A DNA stretch of 64,000 nt, from NCBI GenBank assembly GCA_017654935.2, contig CM065691.1:33518925-33582924 (forward strand). Reading direction: 5' to 3'. Positions 48,106-60,719 of this stretch are shown here, in pieces (positions within the stretch are counted from its first letter, which is position 1; each line of letters begins with the position of its first letter). A program made the position numbers and the translations under genes. The notes beneath the pieces were generated by a model that saw only the letters and a program-made list of their open reading frames with translations, searched no databases and was not told where the DNA came from. This DNA is from Phymorhynchus buccinoides (taxonomy: Eukaryota > Mollusca > Gastropoda > Neogastropoda > Raphitomidae).

Positions 48106-48260
48106 CTGAGAACAAACCGGGCACAATTTTGAGACCCTGGACACCCTCTGGTCCATACACGGTCTTTGAGTTACATTTACTGAGCTGATACCTCCATTTT
48201 CTTCCGAAAATGAGACAGGTAAATAAAATGTAAACTACTTCTTCGGGAACTAGTCCCCAG
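48106..48260 (-). other. CCNI: Probable non-coding first exon of the cyclin gene
   Basis: On the minus strand a consensus donor (TTCTCAG/GTAAGAG) at 48106 ends a GC-richer stretch without an ATG-led frame that continues. It would splice to 44855. The 5' end is unknown. 48600-48800 (CCAAT-like CCAATC/CCAATCG words at 48711 and 48740) may be its promoter. Confidence 0.5.
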
Positions 48261-48859
48261 CTGACGGGAAATGCTAGCTATTAATAGATGCAAACAACAA
48301 TTAAATTACTCCGCGAAGAATATGTTTATGAACAATAACATTTGTTGCATAAGAAGTGATTCTTCACATGCACTCATTGTATCATATGTTGAGCTTGAAA
48401 TATTTACTTTTGAGCTTCATCTCTCGATGATTTAGTATTTTGTTTTGCTAAAAGCAGGGATACTTTTTCACGCGTAATAAAACTGCATAAACAGTTTCAT
48501 AAATTAACATTTCCTGATGCAAGTGCCCGTCAACCACAAAGGGCTAAATGACGGCGTTTCTTTCCTCAAAAGTTGTATCCCAGCTTAGAAACTTATAAAT
48601 TGCATTTAAACACTTAAACAATATCAGTTTTTATAAGATTTTTCCATAAATAGTCCCTTGTTTACGTCGTCATCGTGGCCTCGTATGCAAATAAGTAACT
48701 TACTTATTTAACCAATCGCTGCCCTTGTTTTAACAGTGTCCAATCAACTTGAATTTGACCTGACGAGCGCCACGTTCGAACCACCCACTCGGCGTCTGAG
48801 CAGCTGATCGAATCTTGAAAACATTGTTTGGTCAGAACAAAGGATCAGAGAAGCCAAAC

Positions 48860-48940
48860 AACGGAGCGGTAGACCTAGACAAAATTTACAGCTTGACGGC
48901 TTGTCTTGTCCCTACCACTACCAAGCTTAGGCTTTATCGG
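48860..48940 (+). mobile_element. CR1-like LINE 3' end fragment
   Basis: ACAGCTTGACGGCTTGTCTT, GTCCCTACCACTACC resembles the 3' end at 51020-51060 (GCCTCACGGCTTGTACTGTC, CTACTACTAC). Confidence 0.5.
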
Positions 48941-49274
48941 TAGTAATTTTGGTAGGATTAGATTGTTTGTGTGAATGGTGTTTGACTGTCAATCCCTGGG
49001 TCTTCTTCACCTTCGGCTTCGTGACCAAACAACGCCCAATATTTTTCCGAGGAAAAACCGAGCTACATTATGTCATCGCCATGTCTTTCAGTACCAGCTG
49101 ATTTACTTGTGAGTATGATGAAATCTTTCCAATGTGTCTGTGTTTACTTCATCGACCTCTTAGGAGAAGTTTATGCATTTAGTAAAAGCAATCCTAGTAA
49201 CCACTACATTCTTCATATGATTCTTGTTTGAAGAATAGTGCTGTATACAGTATAGACTATAGTAGACTATAACA

Positions 49275-49437
49275 AAAGGTACAGAAGAGAATGATTTAGG
49301 TGTAATAATTAATGGACAAAAACCTTTTGTTACATAGATAAAGATATCTTTACATTGTTTAAAGGATTAGTTAGACCTTGTTTAGCGGAAATGTTGTTTG
49401 GTCTCCACATTTAAAAAGAATCAAGCATCTAATGATG
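49275..49437 (+). pseudogene. CR1-like RT thumb fragment
   Basis: EENDLGVIING, then DKDIFTLFKGLVRPCLAEML and FGLHI, with a stop. It is the DLGV...LYK-LVRP-LEY region found intact in the next element (50330-50480), so this is a separate, older copy. Confidence 0.6.
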
Positions 49438-51060
49438 CAAAGAACAAGCACAAGGCCCCGATGGTATTCCTCCTAGAGTACTAAAGGAACTGTCAAGCGA
49501 ATTATCTATTCCTCTAACATCATTATTTAATAAATCCCTAGAATCTGGAGTAATTCCTACTGATTGGAAAAAAGCTTATGTTACAGCCATTTTTAAGAAG
49601 GGCTCCAGGTCTGAGCCAGGTAATTATAGACCGGTAAGCTTAACATGTATTTTATGTAAAGTTTTAGAATCTTTTATTAGAAATGCAATTATAGCCCATA
49701 TGAATGATAATAAATTATATGCCACATGTCAACATGGATTTAGACTCAAAAGATCTTGCATGACTCAGCTTATGGAGGTTATGGAGGAAATTACTGACTT
49801 ATTAGATGATGGTTATCCAATAGATATTATTTATTTAGATTTCAGAAAAGCTTTTGACAGTGTTCCACATAATAGACTCCTAATGAAAATCAGATCCTAT
49901 GGGATTGTTGGGAATATACATGGATGGATAAAAGATTTCTTAACTGACAGGTCTCAAAAGGTTCGAGTTGGTGAGAAATACTCATCAGACGCTAAAGTAC
50001 TGAGTGGAATCCCTCAGGGGAGCATACTAGGACCTCTTTTATTTACTATTTTTATTAATGACTTGCCAGAGTGTGTGGAATCATCATGCAAAATATTTGC
50101 TGATGACACAAAGATTTTCAATAAATCAGCTAATAGTTATTTACTTCAAAGGGATTTAACTAATCTACAAGAATGGAGTGAAAAATGGAATCTGTATTTT
50201 AATACTGATAAATGTAAGGTTATGCATGCTGGAAAAAATAATCCCCATATTGAATATACCATTACCATGACCAAGAACAATGTATCGTACTCTGTGACAA
50301 CATGTGAAGATGAAAAGGACCTTGGAGTGACTTTTGACAAAGATTTTTCTTTTGACACACACATTCAAAATTGTATTATTAAAGCTAATAAGATGATTGG
50401 TCTAATTAAAAGAACATTTATAAGTATGAACTGTGATATTTTCAATAAATTATATAAAGCATTAGTAAGGACACATTTAGAGTATGGCAATATTATTTGG
50501 TTCCCACGATTTAAGTACCAGTCAAAATCAATAGAAAAAGTTCAACGCAGAGCTACTAAACTTGTAAAGCAGTGTAAAAATATGTCTTATGAAAATAGAC
50601 TTTTGTATCTTAATTTGTTTTCATTAAAGGGAAGAAGAATTAGGGGGGATCTTATTGAAACTTACAAATTATTCAATGGCCATATTGATTTGTCATGGGA
50701 TACATTTTTTGAATCACCACAGTATAATCTAACAAGAATTCTGATGGGAAGATATTTATCAAAAGGTGTAATACTAATATTAGAAAAAATGTTTTCAGTA
50801 ACAGAGTTGCTAACATGTGGAATGAATTTCCTTTTGAGTTAAAATGTGCACCAAATACTAACATCTTCAAAAATCGTCTTGATGAATTTCCAAAATTTAT
50901 TAGTATATTTAGAAGCTTTGATTAATGTATAAATGTATTTTATAGGAAAAATTTTTAGCCGTATAAACCTTGACCTATATAATACCTGCCAAAGTTTAAA
51001 ACGATGGGACTCCTAAAAAGCCTCACGGCTTGTACTGTCCCTAACTACTACTACTACTAC
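49438..51060 (+). pseudogene. CR1-like LINE, 5'-truncated, mostly intact RT
   Basis: Open from about 49440 to 50842. Order: GPDGIPPRVLKEL (49455), DWKKAYVTAIFKKGS, NYRPVSLTC, CQHGFRLKRSC (49728), IIYLDFRKAFDSVPHNRL (catalytic Asp), GIPQGSILGPLLFTIFINDL, the active-site KIFADDTKIF (50090), DKCKVMH, EKDLGVTFDKDFSFDTHI, LVRTHLEYGNIIW, VQRRATKLV. All RT signatures survive. Near 50760 a one-base shift moves the true C-terminus (RVANMWNEFPFELKCAPNTN, IFKNRLDEF) out of frame. The 3' UTR ends in (CTA)n at 51045-51060. The endonuclease part is absent, so it is dead but young. Confidence 0.88.
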
Positions 51061-51410
51061 ATAAAGAAGGGCTACAAAATTAATGAGGATTCCAGAATTA
51101 TTCCTACAGTAGAGCTCCTTACATTACCTTCTTTAAAGGCTAGAAGAGTCAGGGGTAATTTAATTCAATGTTTCAAAATATTTAACAATATTGGTGACCT
51201 AAGCACACAATATTTATTTTAAGTTTAAATTATCAAATGTTGACAAAACTAGAAACAGAAAATATTTATTGAAGACTAATCTTAGAAAATACTGTTTTAC
51301 TAACAGAACTGCACCTTTGTGGAACAAGTTACCAACTAATATATTAAACAAGCTCCAAATACTAACATTTTCAAAAATCTATTAGACGACTGGGATCATT
51401 ATTATAAAAA
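51061..51410 (+). pseudogene. Second CR1-like C-terminal fragment
   Basis: KARRVRGNLIQCFKIFNNI, then after a shift NLRKYCFTNRTAPLWNKLPT and a TNIFKNLLDDWD end. A related but distinct subfamily placed tail-to-head with the previous element. Confidence 0.7.
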
Positions 51411-51431
51411 TTTGACATACGAATATTTCAA

Positions 51432-51965
51432 GCATGGGTCAGAACCTTGTGTCTGTTGTCGCCTTTCTGATCTATCGTCTGCCTTTGACACCATTGAGTG
51501 ACCATACCATTCTCCTTGAACGCCTGTCCTCTTCTTGTGGTATCAGATCTACTGCTTTAAACTGGTTCAGCTCCTATCTGTCTGGATGTTCACAATCTGT
51601 TGTTGGCAATGGTCTGTCCTCCAAGCCCTCACAGCTGTGAACTTGCGGTGTTCCACAGGGGTCAGTGTTAGATCCCATTCTCTTCACTCTGTATACCCAG
51701 CCCCTTTCTGATGACATACAAATAAATCACTTTGACTCACAAATTCGCTGATGATACTGAAATCCATACGCCTGCTCCTGTTTCAGATTTCCCTACTGTG
51801 CTTTCTCGTCAAACAGAACATTGTGTGTCTGACATCAAATCGTGGATGGATAAAAACAAACCCATGTTAAATGAGAACAAGACTGAGCTTTTAGCTGTTG
51901 GGAATCGCAATCGCATGTCGGCGATAAAGCATAATCCTTTGACCGAGAGTGTTTCTTTTTCATTT
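51432..51965 (+). pseudogene. LINE RT fragment of another subfamily
   Basis: Frames with stops give DLSSAFDTIE, DHTILLERLSSSCGI, ALNWFSSYLSG, CGVPQGSVLDPILFTLYTQP, a broken FADDTEIH, TEHCVSDIKSWMDKNK and LNENKTELLAVG. This is the L2/CR1-type SAFDTIDH to KLN--KTE core. The first catalytic region and YADD strand are both disrupted. Confidence 0.75.
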
Positions 51966-51984
51966 GCAAGACACTGTCCCTTAA

Positions 51985-52555
51985 CCCGGAACTTATGCAG
52001 CTCCCTGGACCCGGCAGATAGCAAAGGGGGCACTGTTTTTAATATTCCGGCAGGCTGGGCTACAATTTGTTTATAGAGGAGGTGTCGGGTTCAAATTCCC
52101 AGCGTGGTCAAATTCCTAGCTCGCTACTATGAGAGTGACTATTTGCGACAACCACAAATTTCACTTTTTCGTTACTTGAACCATTTCCCTAACCCTAACC
52201 CTAGAAAAAAGTGAAATTTGTCGTTCATGCTCAATGTCGCAAAATGCCGCAAATAGTCTTATACGTGTAGTATAGCGAGCTAGGAATTTGACCACGCTGG
52301 GAATTTGAACCCGACAGGAGGTCTTGCCCAGGGTACATCCCCACTCGGCCAAAGGGATTTGAGGACAAGAGTTGGCATTGGGGAAGGTCCCCAAAGGTCA
52401 ACCAATTCCTCTGGCTGCAGCACTAGAACCAGTGCAAATACCTCCTAGTTTGAGATGCATAGTCTTCCATGAAAAACTAAGCTGTACCATGGCATGATAT
52501 TCCCATACTGTAGAAAATCATAATACAGCTCTAGTTTACTATTGGCCCTTTCTAC
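51985..52555 (-). mobile_element. SINE-M copy split by a foldback element
   Basis: Minus orientation: GGCAGATAGCAAAGGGGGCA, then the insertion, then CAGGGTACATCCCCACTCGG, GGGGAAGGTCCC, GCTGCAGCACTAGAACC and CAATAGTAAAC at 52545. Confidence 0.75.
52083..52316. mobile_element. Foldback element nested in SINE-M
   Basis: Ends TGTCGGGTTCAAATTCCCAG and CTGGGAATTTGAACCCGACA are perfect inverses; the arms continue through GTGGTCAAATTCCTAGCTCG. Flanked by GGAGG on both sides. Its loop holds CCCTAACCCTAACCCTAG. Confidence 0.85.
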
Positions 52556-53083
52556 AGCCTTACAGGTGTCAACCAGTGATAAATTACAGGTACTCCACCT
52601 TTAATTGTCATGAATTGTCACGTGTTCCAATATAAAATCGACAAAAATACAGAAGTCCATTTTGTAACCATATTTAATTCCTGAGACAGAAATTCACTTT
52701 TTCTTTGTCCAATGTATAACCTTCAAAAAGAAATTGTTCCAAGAAGGTATAATAACCATCCTTCTATGTTTAAATTAGTGTTGTTACTGTAAAATACCTT
52801 GTATACGCCCATCCCACCCCCCTATGCACGAAATATGTCCAAAAGGGGTGGGTGGGTGTTTATTAGATTTATAAGTACCCCTATATACAAAATTGGTCCA
52901 AAGGGGGGGGGCGTTTATTCAGTAAATACCCATTGCATGACTTTTCTCAAAAACCTGGGTGGGCTCCCAATCGTCCCACTAAACAAGGGATCCCAGGGAC
53001 TCCTTCACTCACAGTATAGAGGGTTCTATAGGAAGGATAGAGGGCCCCAATGACATTGTGCATGTGCGCCATGTACATACAGT

Positions 53084-53086
<3 letters not shown>

Positions 53087-53159
<73 letters not shown>
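53087..53159 (+). repeat. (CA)n microsatellite
   Basis: About 72 nt of pure CA. Confidence 0.97.
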
Positions 53160-53162
<3 letters not shown>

Positions 53163-53481
53163 GTAAGCAAAGAATAGGGCCATGACAGTCAGGGAGAGAG
53201 AAGAGACTGAACATTTTGGGAAGACTAGTTCAATGAATTAGGCCAAATAGTGAAAACAATGGATGTTGAAAATTACATGATAGGTCATAACTAGGAATGC
53301 AAAGACTGGTTTGTTATTTTGCCCATTTTTCTAGTGTATCCCTGAGACCCTCTGCACATTCTTTTAGAAGGGTCCTTTAGGATTGTAGTACTTCATAGAC
53401 CCCCCAAAGGAGGTCCCTGGGAGCCCTGGCGTTTACAGGGTCATAGATAAACACATGACTGCAATCAGACAGCCGCATACA

Positions 53482-53800
<319 letters not shown>

Positions 53801-53951
53801 CTTTAGCGTCAGAGTGTGAAAAGGTGGAAGTAATGAAAGAGCCGAGGTGAAGAATGGTGTATTTGAATCCGAACACATGTATGCTTTAGGGCTATGATAG
53901 CCCATAAAGAAAGAAAACGGTCACCAACTTAACTACATTCTCTGGAAACTA

Positions 53952-54127
53952 CAGTGGAACCTCCCTTATAAGACTTCCCATTATAAGACTCCCTCCCACA
54001 TAAGACCTACTTCTCTGAGACATTGCCCTTCTTTGCAAGTATTAAAATTACCTCCCTTATAAAAACCCTCACTTATAAGACCTCATTTTGGATGTTTTTT
54101 GAAGGTCTTATAAGGGAGGTTCCACTG
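53952..54127. mobile_element. Tig-175 MITE, best copy
   Basis: CAGTGGAACCTCCCTTATAA to TTATAAGGGAGGTTCCACTG, perfect TIR of about 25 bp, TA on both sides. Confidence 0.85.
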
Positions 54128-54329
54128 TAGCATGAGATTAGTTGCCGGGGGTGGGGGGTATGCGACCGGGAATTTATTTGGTCGCAGGGAAAAACAAACT
54201 GGTAGGCTCTAGCTGATAAATTAGAGCGGTTAGCCAACAAGTAAGCTTACATTACAAGCTGTTGGACTTCGTTCTTATTCATAAAACTTTCTAAACAAAG
54301 AATAGATAACCATTGAATCAAGGCTTGCG

Positions 54330-54364
54330 CACGCGCGCACACACGCGCGCGCGCACACACACGT

Positions 54365-54395
<31 letters not shown>
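54330..54395 (+). repeat. (CA)n/(CG)n tract
   Basis: CGCG-rich start then CA. Confidence 0.9.
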
Positions 54396-54397
<2 letters not shown>

Positions 54398-54832
54398 CTC
54401 TTGTAGACTAATGCTCGACATTCCCGTTATGAGTAGGCCTACATGTTTAGGTCCACGTAATTTTCCCGGATGAGATCAGCAACTACATTGTAAACACTTT
54501 CACTAAAACTAGTAAAAGGACGTCATCTTGATGGTGTAGTCCGGAAACCTAGCCTGTCCCATGTTCAGAGAAGGGAAGGGAAGTGGGGTTTGCTGATTTC
54601 AGCCTGACGAAATTTCAAACTAACAGTAGTAAGACAGTAGGAGCTAACGCAGCAGCATTAGTGCTTTTGGTACTGTCACTGCAGTAACGCTAAGTCGTTC
54701 ACTTGAGTTCGTTCAGTGTCCGTGTCGTCAACACTTGTGACTATTACAGTATTAGGCCTACTACGGAGACTGTAAACCATAGACTTTGTAAACAAAAGCA
54801 GTGTTGGCGAGAAAAGGGTTGTTATAGGCCCT

Positions 54833-54973
54833 ATGGCTGCCACAGTTCATGCTGAAATTGTGCCATTATTGCCGTTTCAGGTTACCAACGACTTGTTTCT
54901 GCTTCGGCAAGCTTTTCAGCGACAAGAGAAAGAGCTTCAACGACTGTCGCTGTTGAACGAACGAAAGCTATGC
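54833..54973 (+). CDS. First coding exon of an unidentified gene (helical N-terminus)
   Basis: ATG with G at +4 opens 47 codons, MAATVHAEIVPLLPFQVTND, LFLLRQAFQRQEKELQRLSL, LNERKLC, ending at a consensus donor (TATGC/GTAAGT) in phase 0. Residues 19-46 form a strongly helical, coiled-coil-like stretch with leucines at roughly heptad spacing. No signal peptide. I do not recognise the family. The next exon is not visible before the N gap at 55501, and I found no clear continuation in 56001-64000. It starts 6.7 kb from the cyclin first exon, divergently oriented. Confidence 0.65.
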
Positions 54974-54989
54974 GTAAGTTGACACCCGT

Positions 54990-54992
54990 CCG

Positions 54993-55023
<31 letters not shown>

Positions 55024-55249
55024 TGGCCACTCCAGGCAAATACTTAAATTTACTGTTGGAAAGTAACATTTTCATTATATCTCGACTCTCTCAAACATAC
55101 GTGCGCGCGCGCGTACGCACGCACACACACGCACGCACGCACACACACACGCACGCGCACACACACACGTGTGTGTGTACACACTCATGCGCCGCACACA
55201 TACACACTCACCCTACATCTTTGTTTGCTTGTGAATATTTCCTGATGCA

Positions 55250-55284
<35 letters not shown>

Positions 55285-55415
55285 AAAACTATGTAAAGAT
55301 CTTGACCTTTACCCAAACCTCGTTACCCAATCTTTTGTTTTACTCAGTTGTTGTTTTTGTGTGTGTTTTGGGTTGTTGTTTTTTTGAGGGGGGGGGGGGG
55401 GGGGGGGGGGGGGGG
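54990..55415 (+). repeat. Microsatellite cluster at the contig end
   Basis: (CT)n at about 54994-55015 and 55254-55281, CA/CG tracts at 55100-55200, poly-G of 28 at 55388-55415. Confidence 0.9.
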
Positions 55416-55500
55416 CTGTCAGTTTAAGACGTAGTTGCACTACACACGCCATTCTAAAAAGAAAGCATAGCATACCTGCACATGTATCACACGCACATAG

Positions 55501-56000
55501 NNNNNNNNNNNNNNNNNNNNNNNNNNNNNNNNNNNNNNNNNNNNNNNNNNNNNNNNNNNNNNNNNNNNNNNNNNNNNNNNNNNNNNNNNNNNNNNNNNNN
55601 NNNNNNNNNNNNNNNNNNNNNNNNNNNNNNNNNNNNNNNNNNNNNNNNNNNNNNNNNNNNNNNNNNNNNNNNNNNNNNNNNNNNNNNNNNNNNNNNNNNN
55701 NNNNNNNNNNNNNNNNNNNNNNNNNNNNNNNNNNNNNNNNNNNNNNNNNNNNNNNNNNNNNNNNNNNNNNNNNNNNNNNNNNNNNNNNNNNNNNNNNNNN
55801 NNNNNNNNNNNNNNNNNNNNNNNNNNNNNNNNNNNNNNNNNNNNNNNNNNNNNNNNNNNNNNNNNNNNNNNNNNNNNNNNNNNNNNNNNNNNNNNNNNNN
55901 NNNNNNNNNNNNNNNNNNNNNNNNNNNNNNNNNNNNNNNNNNNNNNNNNNNNNNNNNNNNNNNNNNNNNNNNNNNNNNNNNNNNNNNNNNNNNNNNNNNN
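55501..56000. other. Assembly gap, 500 N
   Basis: Exactly 500 N, placeholder length as in the first gap. Confidence 0.98.
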
Positions 56001-57742
56001 GTCCAGTTATTCAGATTTAAACAACATGCATGGGCAATCACCATTTTGTTGGAGCTTGATCACTGCTTTTCATTTTGTTGTTCGCATAACAACCTGCTTC
56101 TTCTTTGTTCTTTCTTTTACACTTGCCAGACTGAAAAGCTGTGTTGATTAAGAAACAAGTGTATGACACGATTTCATTGGAAACTGAGAAAAGGGTCCCC
56201 CAATGAACATCGAGATTTTAATGATTAGGTCTTTTTGCACGATCTTGCATAATTTTAGATCTAGGCTAGCAACTTCAGTTTGCATACTGTTGTGACAACA
56301 GCATAGACAGAACTAGCAGACCGTTGAAGTATTTGCAACGTCATGACTCAATAGCTTAGTGAAAAGCAACGACTGTGCTAACGCACAAATCGTCATTTTA
56401 ATGCGTCATCTCACCCCTACTTGAGATTTTAAATCTCACGCATGGTTTGAGATCATAGGGGGTGATTTGAGAGTTCTAGTGCGTAAATATGCACAATCTA
56501 TATTTTCTGAAGCCCTGATTATTATCTTTCACTGTAACTCATGTTTTTAATTGTTCAAATTCTTGTTGTTCTTACCCTTGCTCATCAAAACACATTTTAA
56601 AAAAAGCCTTGTAAGCTTATCTGTTAAAACCATTCAAATCTCTCACTAACACAAACGTACGTATACACACACATCTGATTCAAATACAACAAACAAGCAA
56701 TGAGGTCAATGAAGCAGTCATACCGAGATGAGCAGCTCACTGGGTAGAACACATTTACTAGTTTTTGGTGGGAGTGATCCATGTGGTACCATTGCGATGG
56801 ATGACAAATTCATATAACATGCATTCTGTACACTAATCTAATTAATGGTCTGAAGACTGTTGGGCATAGTGGCTGGCTGCCGGGGTTATGCGAGGGGAGT
56901 GAGTGGGTCATGTGTGAATGCCTTGTGGGACAGTGTCTTAAAACTGGGATTAAAAAAAGGGCACAACCTTTGCCCAGAGAAACAAGATGTAGAGTGCTCT
57001 TTTTGTACTTAGTAGCATGTACTAAATCTTTTTCAAGTCTCTGTACAAGTTTACCTAACATTTTTTAAGACATGTTTAAAATGCCAGCAGTAATTTTGTA
57101 GTTGAAAGAATAGAAATGTGCATTACATTAATGATGGTTGATGAAGTGTTGGAATACGAATATGACGTTTTGAACAAAGTTTGAAAAAATGGTTTGGGGT
57201 TGAGTAGTTTGCTCAAATGATGGTTGCATAGGACTTATTGAGACAGTCAACATATAGAACAAAATTCCATTCCAGGAAATAAAATGAATTATTTTGTACA
57301 CGATAGCCCTAATGCAATCAAAATGTTTTGAGAACTGAGAAATTGAGAACCAAAACAAATCATTTATCTAAATCATAATCCAGATTAACTCAAATACCAA
57401 ATGGAATGTTCTTCATGCAATATTGTAGCCCTCCATAAAGTTATGAAAATGGGTTGTTGCAGAAATATGAAACATACCAAAATATGTAAAAACAAGTAAC
57501 TCTGCAGTAATTTTAAATGCGTACTATGAACTGAATTCTGAAAAAAATACTTGTCTCCCTTTTCAACTTTGGATTACTTTTAGATTATAGTTGCATTGTT
57601 CAATGAATGCTCCATGTCATATTAGGAACCATTGACAATGCAATCTTTGCCCATACTTAGTTTTCATTAATCTGAATCCCAAAGCAAGGGACAAAACGGG
57701 AAGTAAATCATGCCGAGTTAATTGCCATTCATTACCAAAACT
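56001..57742. other. Non-coding stretch, no gene seen
   Basis: AT-rich. Small frames lack splice context. Perhaps intron of the 54833 gene if the join is right. Confidence 0.4.
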
Positions 57743-57819
57743 TGTTGCAGATGGGATTTGAACCCTTGCTGAGAGAATGGATTAGCAATCCATCACCTTA
57801 ATTTCTTGACCACCTCGCC
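57743..57819 (-). pseudogene. tRNA-Ser(GCT)-like relic
   Basis: On the minus strand: GGCGAGGTGGTCAAGA, TTAAGGTGATGGATTGCTAA (anticodon stem-loop with GCT), and AAGGGTTCAAATCCC (T arm). It has the extra-arm length of a serine tRNA. The 3' acceptor strand (ATCTGCA) does not pair with GGCGAGG, so it is a pseudo-tRNA or the head of a Ser-type SINE. Confidence 0.65.
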
Positions 57820-58059
57820 TAAAAAAAATCCTCAAATATATGAAATTGTAATCAAGTTAGGAGTACCAACAAAACCAGATTGCCAAGTGGCTGCTCTGAA
57901 TAAATTGGTAGGGCAAGCTCTAAATATAGCAAAATAACAATAAAAACACACCAGTATGATGTATGTGAAAGACTGCAGCTATTTCCAAAATTGAAAGATA
58001 ACTCTTGAGTCATACCCAATGCCAATCAAATCTGATTGTCAAAATTCAATTTTGTTTTA

Positions 58060-58400
58060 CCTTGCCCCCACCTCCACCCCCCACTACCAGGGGATTTTTG
58101 TTCAGTACAAGGAAATCTCCACATTCTGTGCTACTGCTAGCGACTTCCTCTGATCTATCACTTTCTTTGACCCTGCCTTTTCCCTTTCTTACTGTGGTCT
58201 ACTCATTTTTCTGCCTTATTGGCCAATTCTCCTGCCTTTTATTCAAAACTTCTTTCAAATAATGTTCTTTTTTAGCTCCTCCGAAATCGGAATATGTTGG
58301 CTGAATCACCAGCGAAGAGACCAGTGAAACACCGAACACATACGATTTTAACCTATTGTAGTATTATGGCCATATGGCCTGGGAACCCAGAAGAATGACC
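58060..58400 (+). mobile_element. SINE-GAA copy
   Basis: CCCTGCCTTTTCCCTTTCTT, GGCCAATTCTCCTGCC, AGCTCCTCCGAAATCGGAAT, GCGAAGAGACCAGTGAAA, GGCCTGGGAACCCAGAAGAA. Confidence 0.8.
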
Positions 58401-59913
58401 TTTGCTGTTAAGAGACAGGCTGACCAACTGACAAAAACATAACGACCTTGACGAAGACAACACTCACTGAACACAAATAGTTCCATCATCACTGTGAACA
58501 AATCAACGCAAGCACCAAACGCAAAAAGGTCAATTTTATTTTGTAAACAAAACTGTAAAAAAGCACCAAACCATGGTAACTTGAAGATAATATCATAAAT
58601 CATAAAATCATATTGATCATTGTGCCTCCAGTCTTAAAAACACTTAAGTTTGGAAAATAACAGCTAAACATATACAGCTAAAAAATGTAGGGGACATGAG
58701 GATTTCTTTCTAAATTTTTCAACCACTTACAGCTGGTCCAATATTTTTATAACAATGTTAGGAATGGATGAGTCTGTTAACGTTTCACACAAATGATAAT
58801 GCTTCAGTTACACTTACAGACCTGTGCTACGTGCATACTGGTTACAAGGCTCATTCTTAAAATGTTCTTAGGACCTTGTTTGGTGTGAATGAAACTTGCA
58901 CAGCATGCATTAATGGCATCGAATAGACTTGAGCGAGTTAAGAAAAACACTAGTTAGTCTGAATTCTCTCTGTAGTCATGCATTATCTGTAGTGTTAGAG
59001 CATGAAAGATGGCAGGCAATGGGAGAGCTGAAGACTGAAAATACAGGCGGAACTGGCCCAAACTGTCCATGTTTCAGTCTGTGGTCAGCCCACTATGGAC
59101 AGGTAATGGTCAGTCCTGTCAAGTCAATGACCTGCCTCGTAGCAACCGTCCAAGATCAACTACAGCTCGTGAAAACAGACTATTGGTGAACATAAACAAA
59201 AAATTATTGCAATTCGCACTTCAGGTGATTTGGAGACTAACAAGATAGAGTAAAAAAAAAGTGAAAAAAGTTTGTTCATCAACCTACAGTAGTCAACTAA
59301 AGTGTATTTTTTCGCTGAGAGCCGATTTGAAACGATCTTTCAGGCAAAAGAGCCTGGTCCCACCCTTTAAGGGAAAAACAACAACCTGTACTGGTTATTT
59401 ACAACATTCAGAATGCAAAGTTTGGCTACGGTGACACACTCAGATGACACTGAGAAAAATAAAAGACAAACTGAGAAAAATAAAAGAAACTATTTCTAAA
59501 AGCCACCACTTTTGAAAACTGGGATGACCAAATTGCTTCCCCAAACAGGAAAAGGCATAAGCTGAGGGCAACATTTATTTTTGCAGATAGTGAAAAGACA
59601 CCGGGTTTACTTTTTCTTATCGACGGTTGGAATAAATCTACCATGGCGTGATGGAAATATTTCATTAATGAAGAACCTGAGAATTATAGTTGGGAAACAA
59701 AGAAAGACTAATGTGTTTCCTTTTACAAGTTCCAAAATCAAATGTTATGCTTGAAGATGCCAGGCATTTAAAAAAAAAATCTTTTTTTGGGGGGGGGGTT
59801 TGCAACATTCTGATCAATAATCAGAATCTTAATTTATATGAATGGCAGTAATGCAGCAAATCATCATACACTGCTTCTTAGAGTTAGTTTTTAAATGTGC
59901 GCAACACTATGTA
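58401..59913. other. Non-coding stretch, no gene supported
   Basis: Few repeats. An 86-codon frame at 58929-59189 contains an AG/GTAATG donor-like site at 59100, but no domain or phase partner. Confidence 0.4.
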
Positions 59914-60160
59914 TTAACCCTTTCACCGCCAAAGTCGCATTTTAGCACCACAGTGATTTAACACCTGTGTCACTAAAAGGCATCGAATTGGGGTCTATTA
60001 TCCAAAGACCCTATTGTCTTATTTTTTGGGGAAGTAAGAATAGATCTTATTTTTATATCTCATAGAACAATCCCCAATACTGCAGATGGATATTGTTCTC
60101 TACGCAAGTAAATTTCATGGAAATGTTTGGCTGAAATATGGCTGGCGGTGAAAGGGTTAA
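59914..60160. mobile_element. TTAA-245 MITE, copy 8
   Basis: TTAA borders and intact TIRs. Confidence 0.9.
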
Positions 60161-60719
60161 AAAGAAATCAACAGATACTTTTATTCTTAGCACCGGTCAT
60201 CAGTCATTGACTGATAACATTTTGAAATGACCTATTGTTTTTGCAGGCAAGGTCATATGATTTATTATGTTTACTTCGTGTCTGTTAGCAACTTTAAGGA
60301 TTTTGATGTGTGCTGCAACTGATTCAATAGTGATCAGATTGACTTAGGTGAAACAATAGACAATAATTGCCCTATTTAGTAACGTCTGTATTATTACTTT
60401 ACATTGCATAGTACTGTACTAGCTTTTCTCATGCAAAAAACATTTATATAGAAAAATAAAATGAATATAAAAAAATAAAACAAAACTTTTCTTGTCATTC
60501 TTTGAACATGCAGTCTGTGAAACTGTGATTGATGCAACAGTGTCCTAGAAAACAGTTTTTGTTGCGCTGAATTTGTATAACCTATTACATTATGACATCG
60601 TTTTATGAAAATTACCTATTATTATTTTCTTTGAACTGGTCAAATGACCTATGATGTTCGGTGACAAGATTGATCCCTGTAAAAGGAACCGGTTTACAAA
60701 AGAAAAAAGAAGGCACACC

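Larger units (their letters stand above)
40785..48106 (-). other. CCNI: Gene model: cyclin-I-like, 3' part missing
   Basis: Four coding exons on the minus strand, all phase 0: 44821-44708, 43686-43558, 42294-42220, 40925-40785. They give 153 codons covering the N-terminal region and most of the cyclin box. A non-coding exon probably ends at 48106. Cyclin I is an atypical G/I-group cyclin linked to CDK5 and cell survival in vertebrates. The remaining C-terminal half, which is long in this family, should lie to the left, but that side is the N gap followed by the growth-factor gene. Confidence 0.88.

Noticed and set aside
50146..50870. Minus-strand frames inside the CR1 element
   Set aside because: Antisense shadows of the RT frame.
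49438..51060. Active LINE
   Set aside because: 5' truncated without endonuclease, and the C-terminus is frameshifted near 50760.
58929..59189. 86-codon frame with a donor-like site
   Set aside because: No domain, no acceptor or phase partner; composition not convincing.
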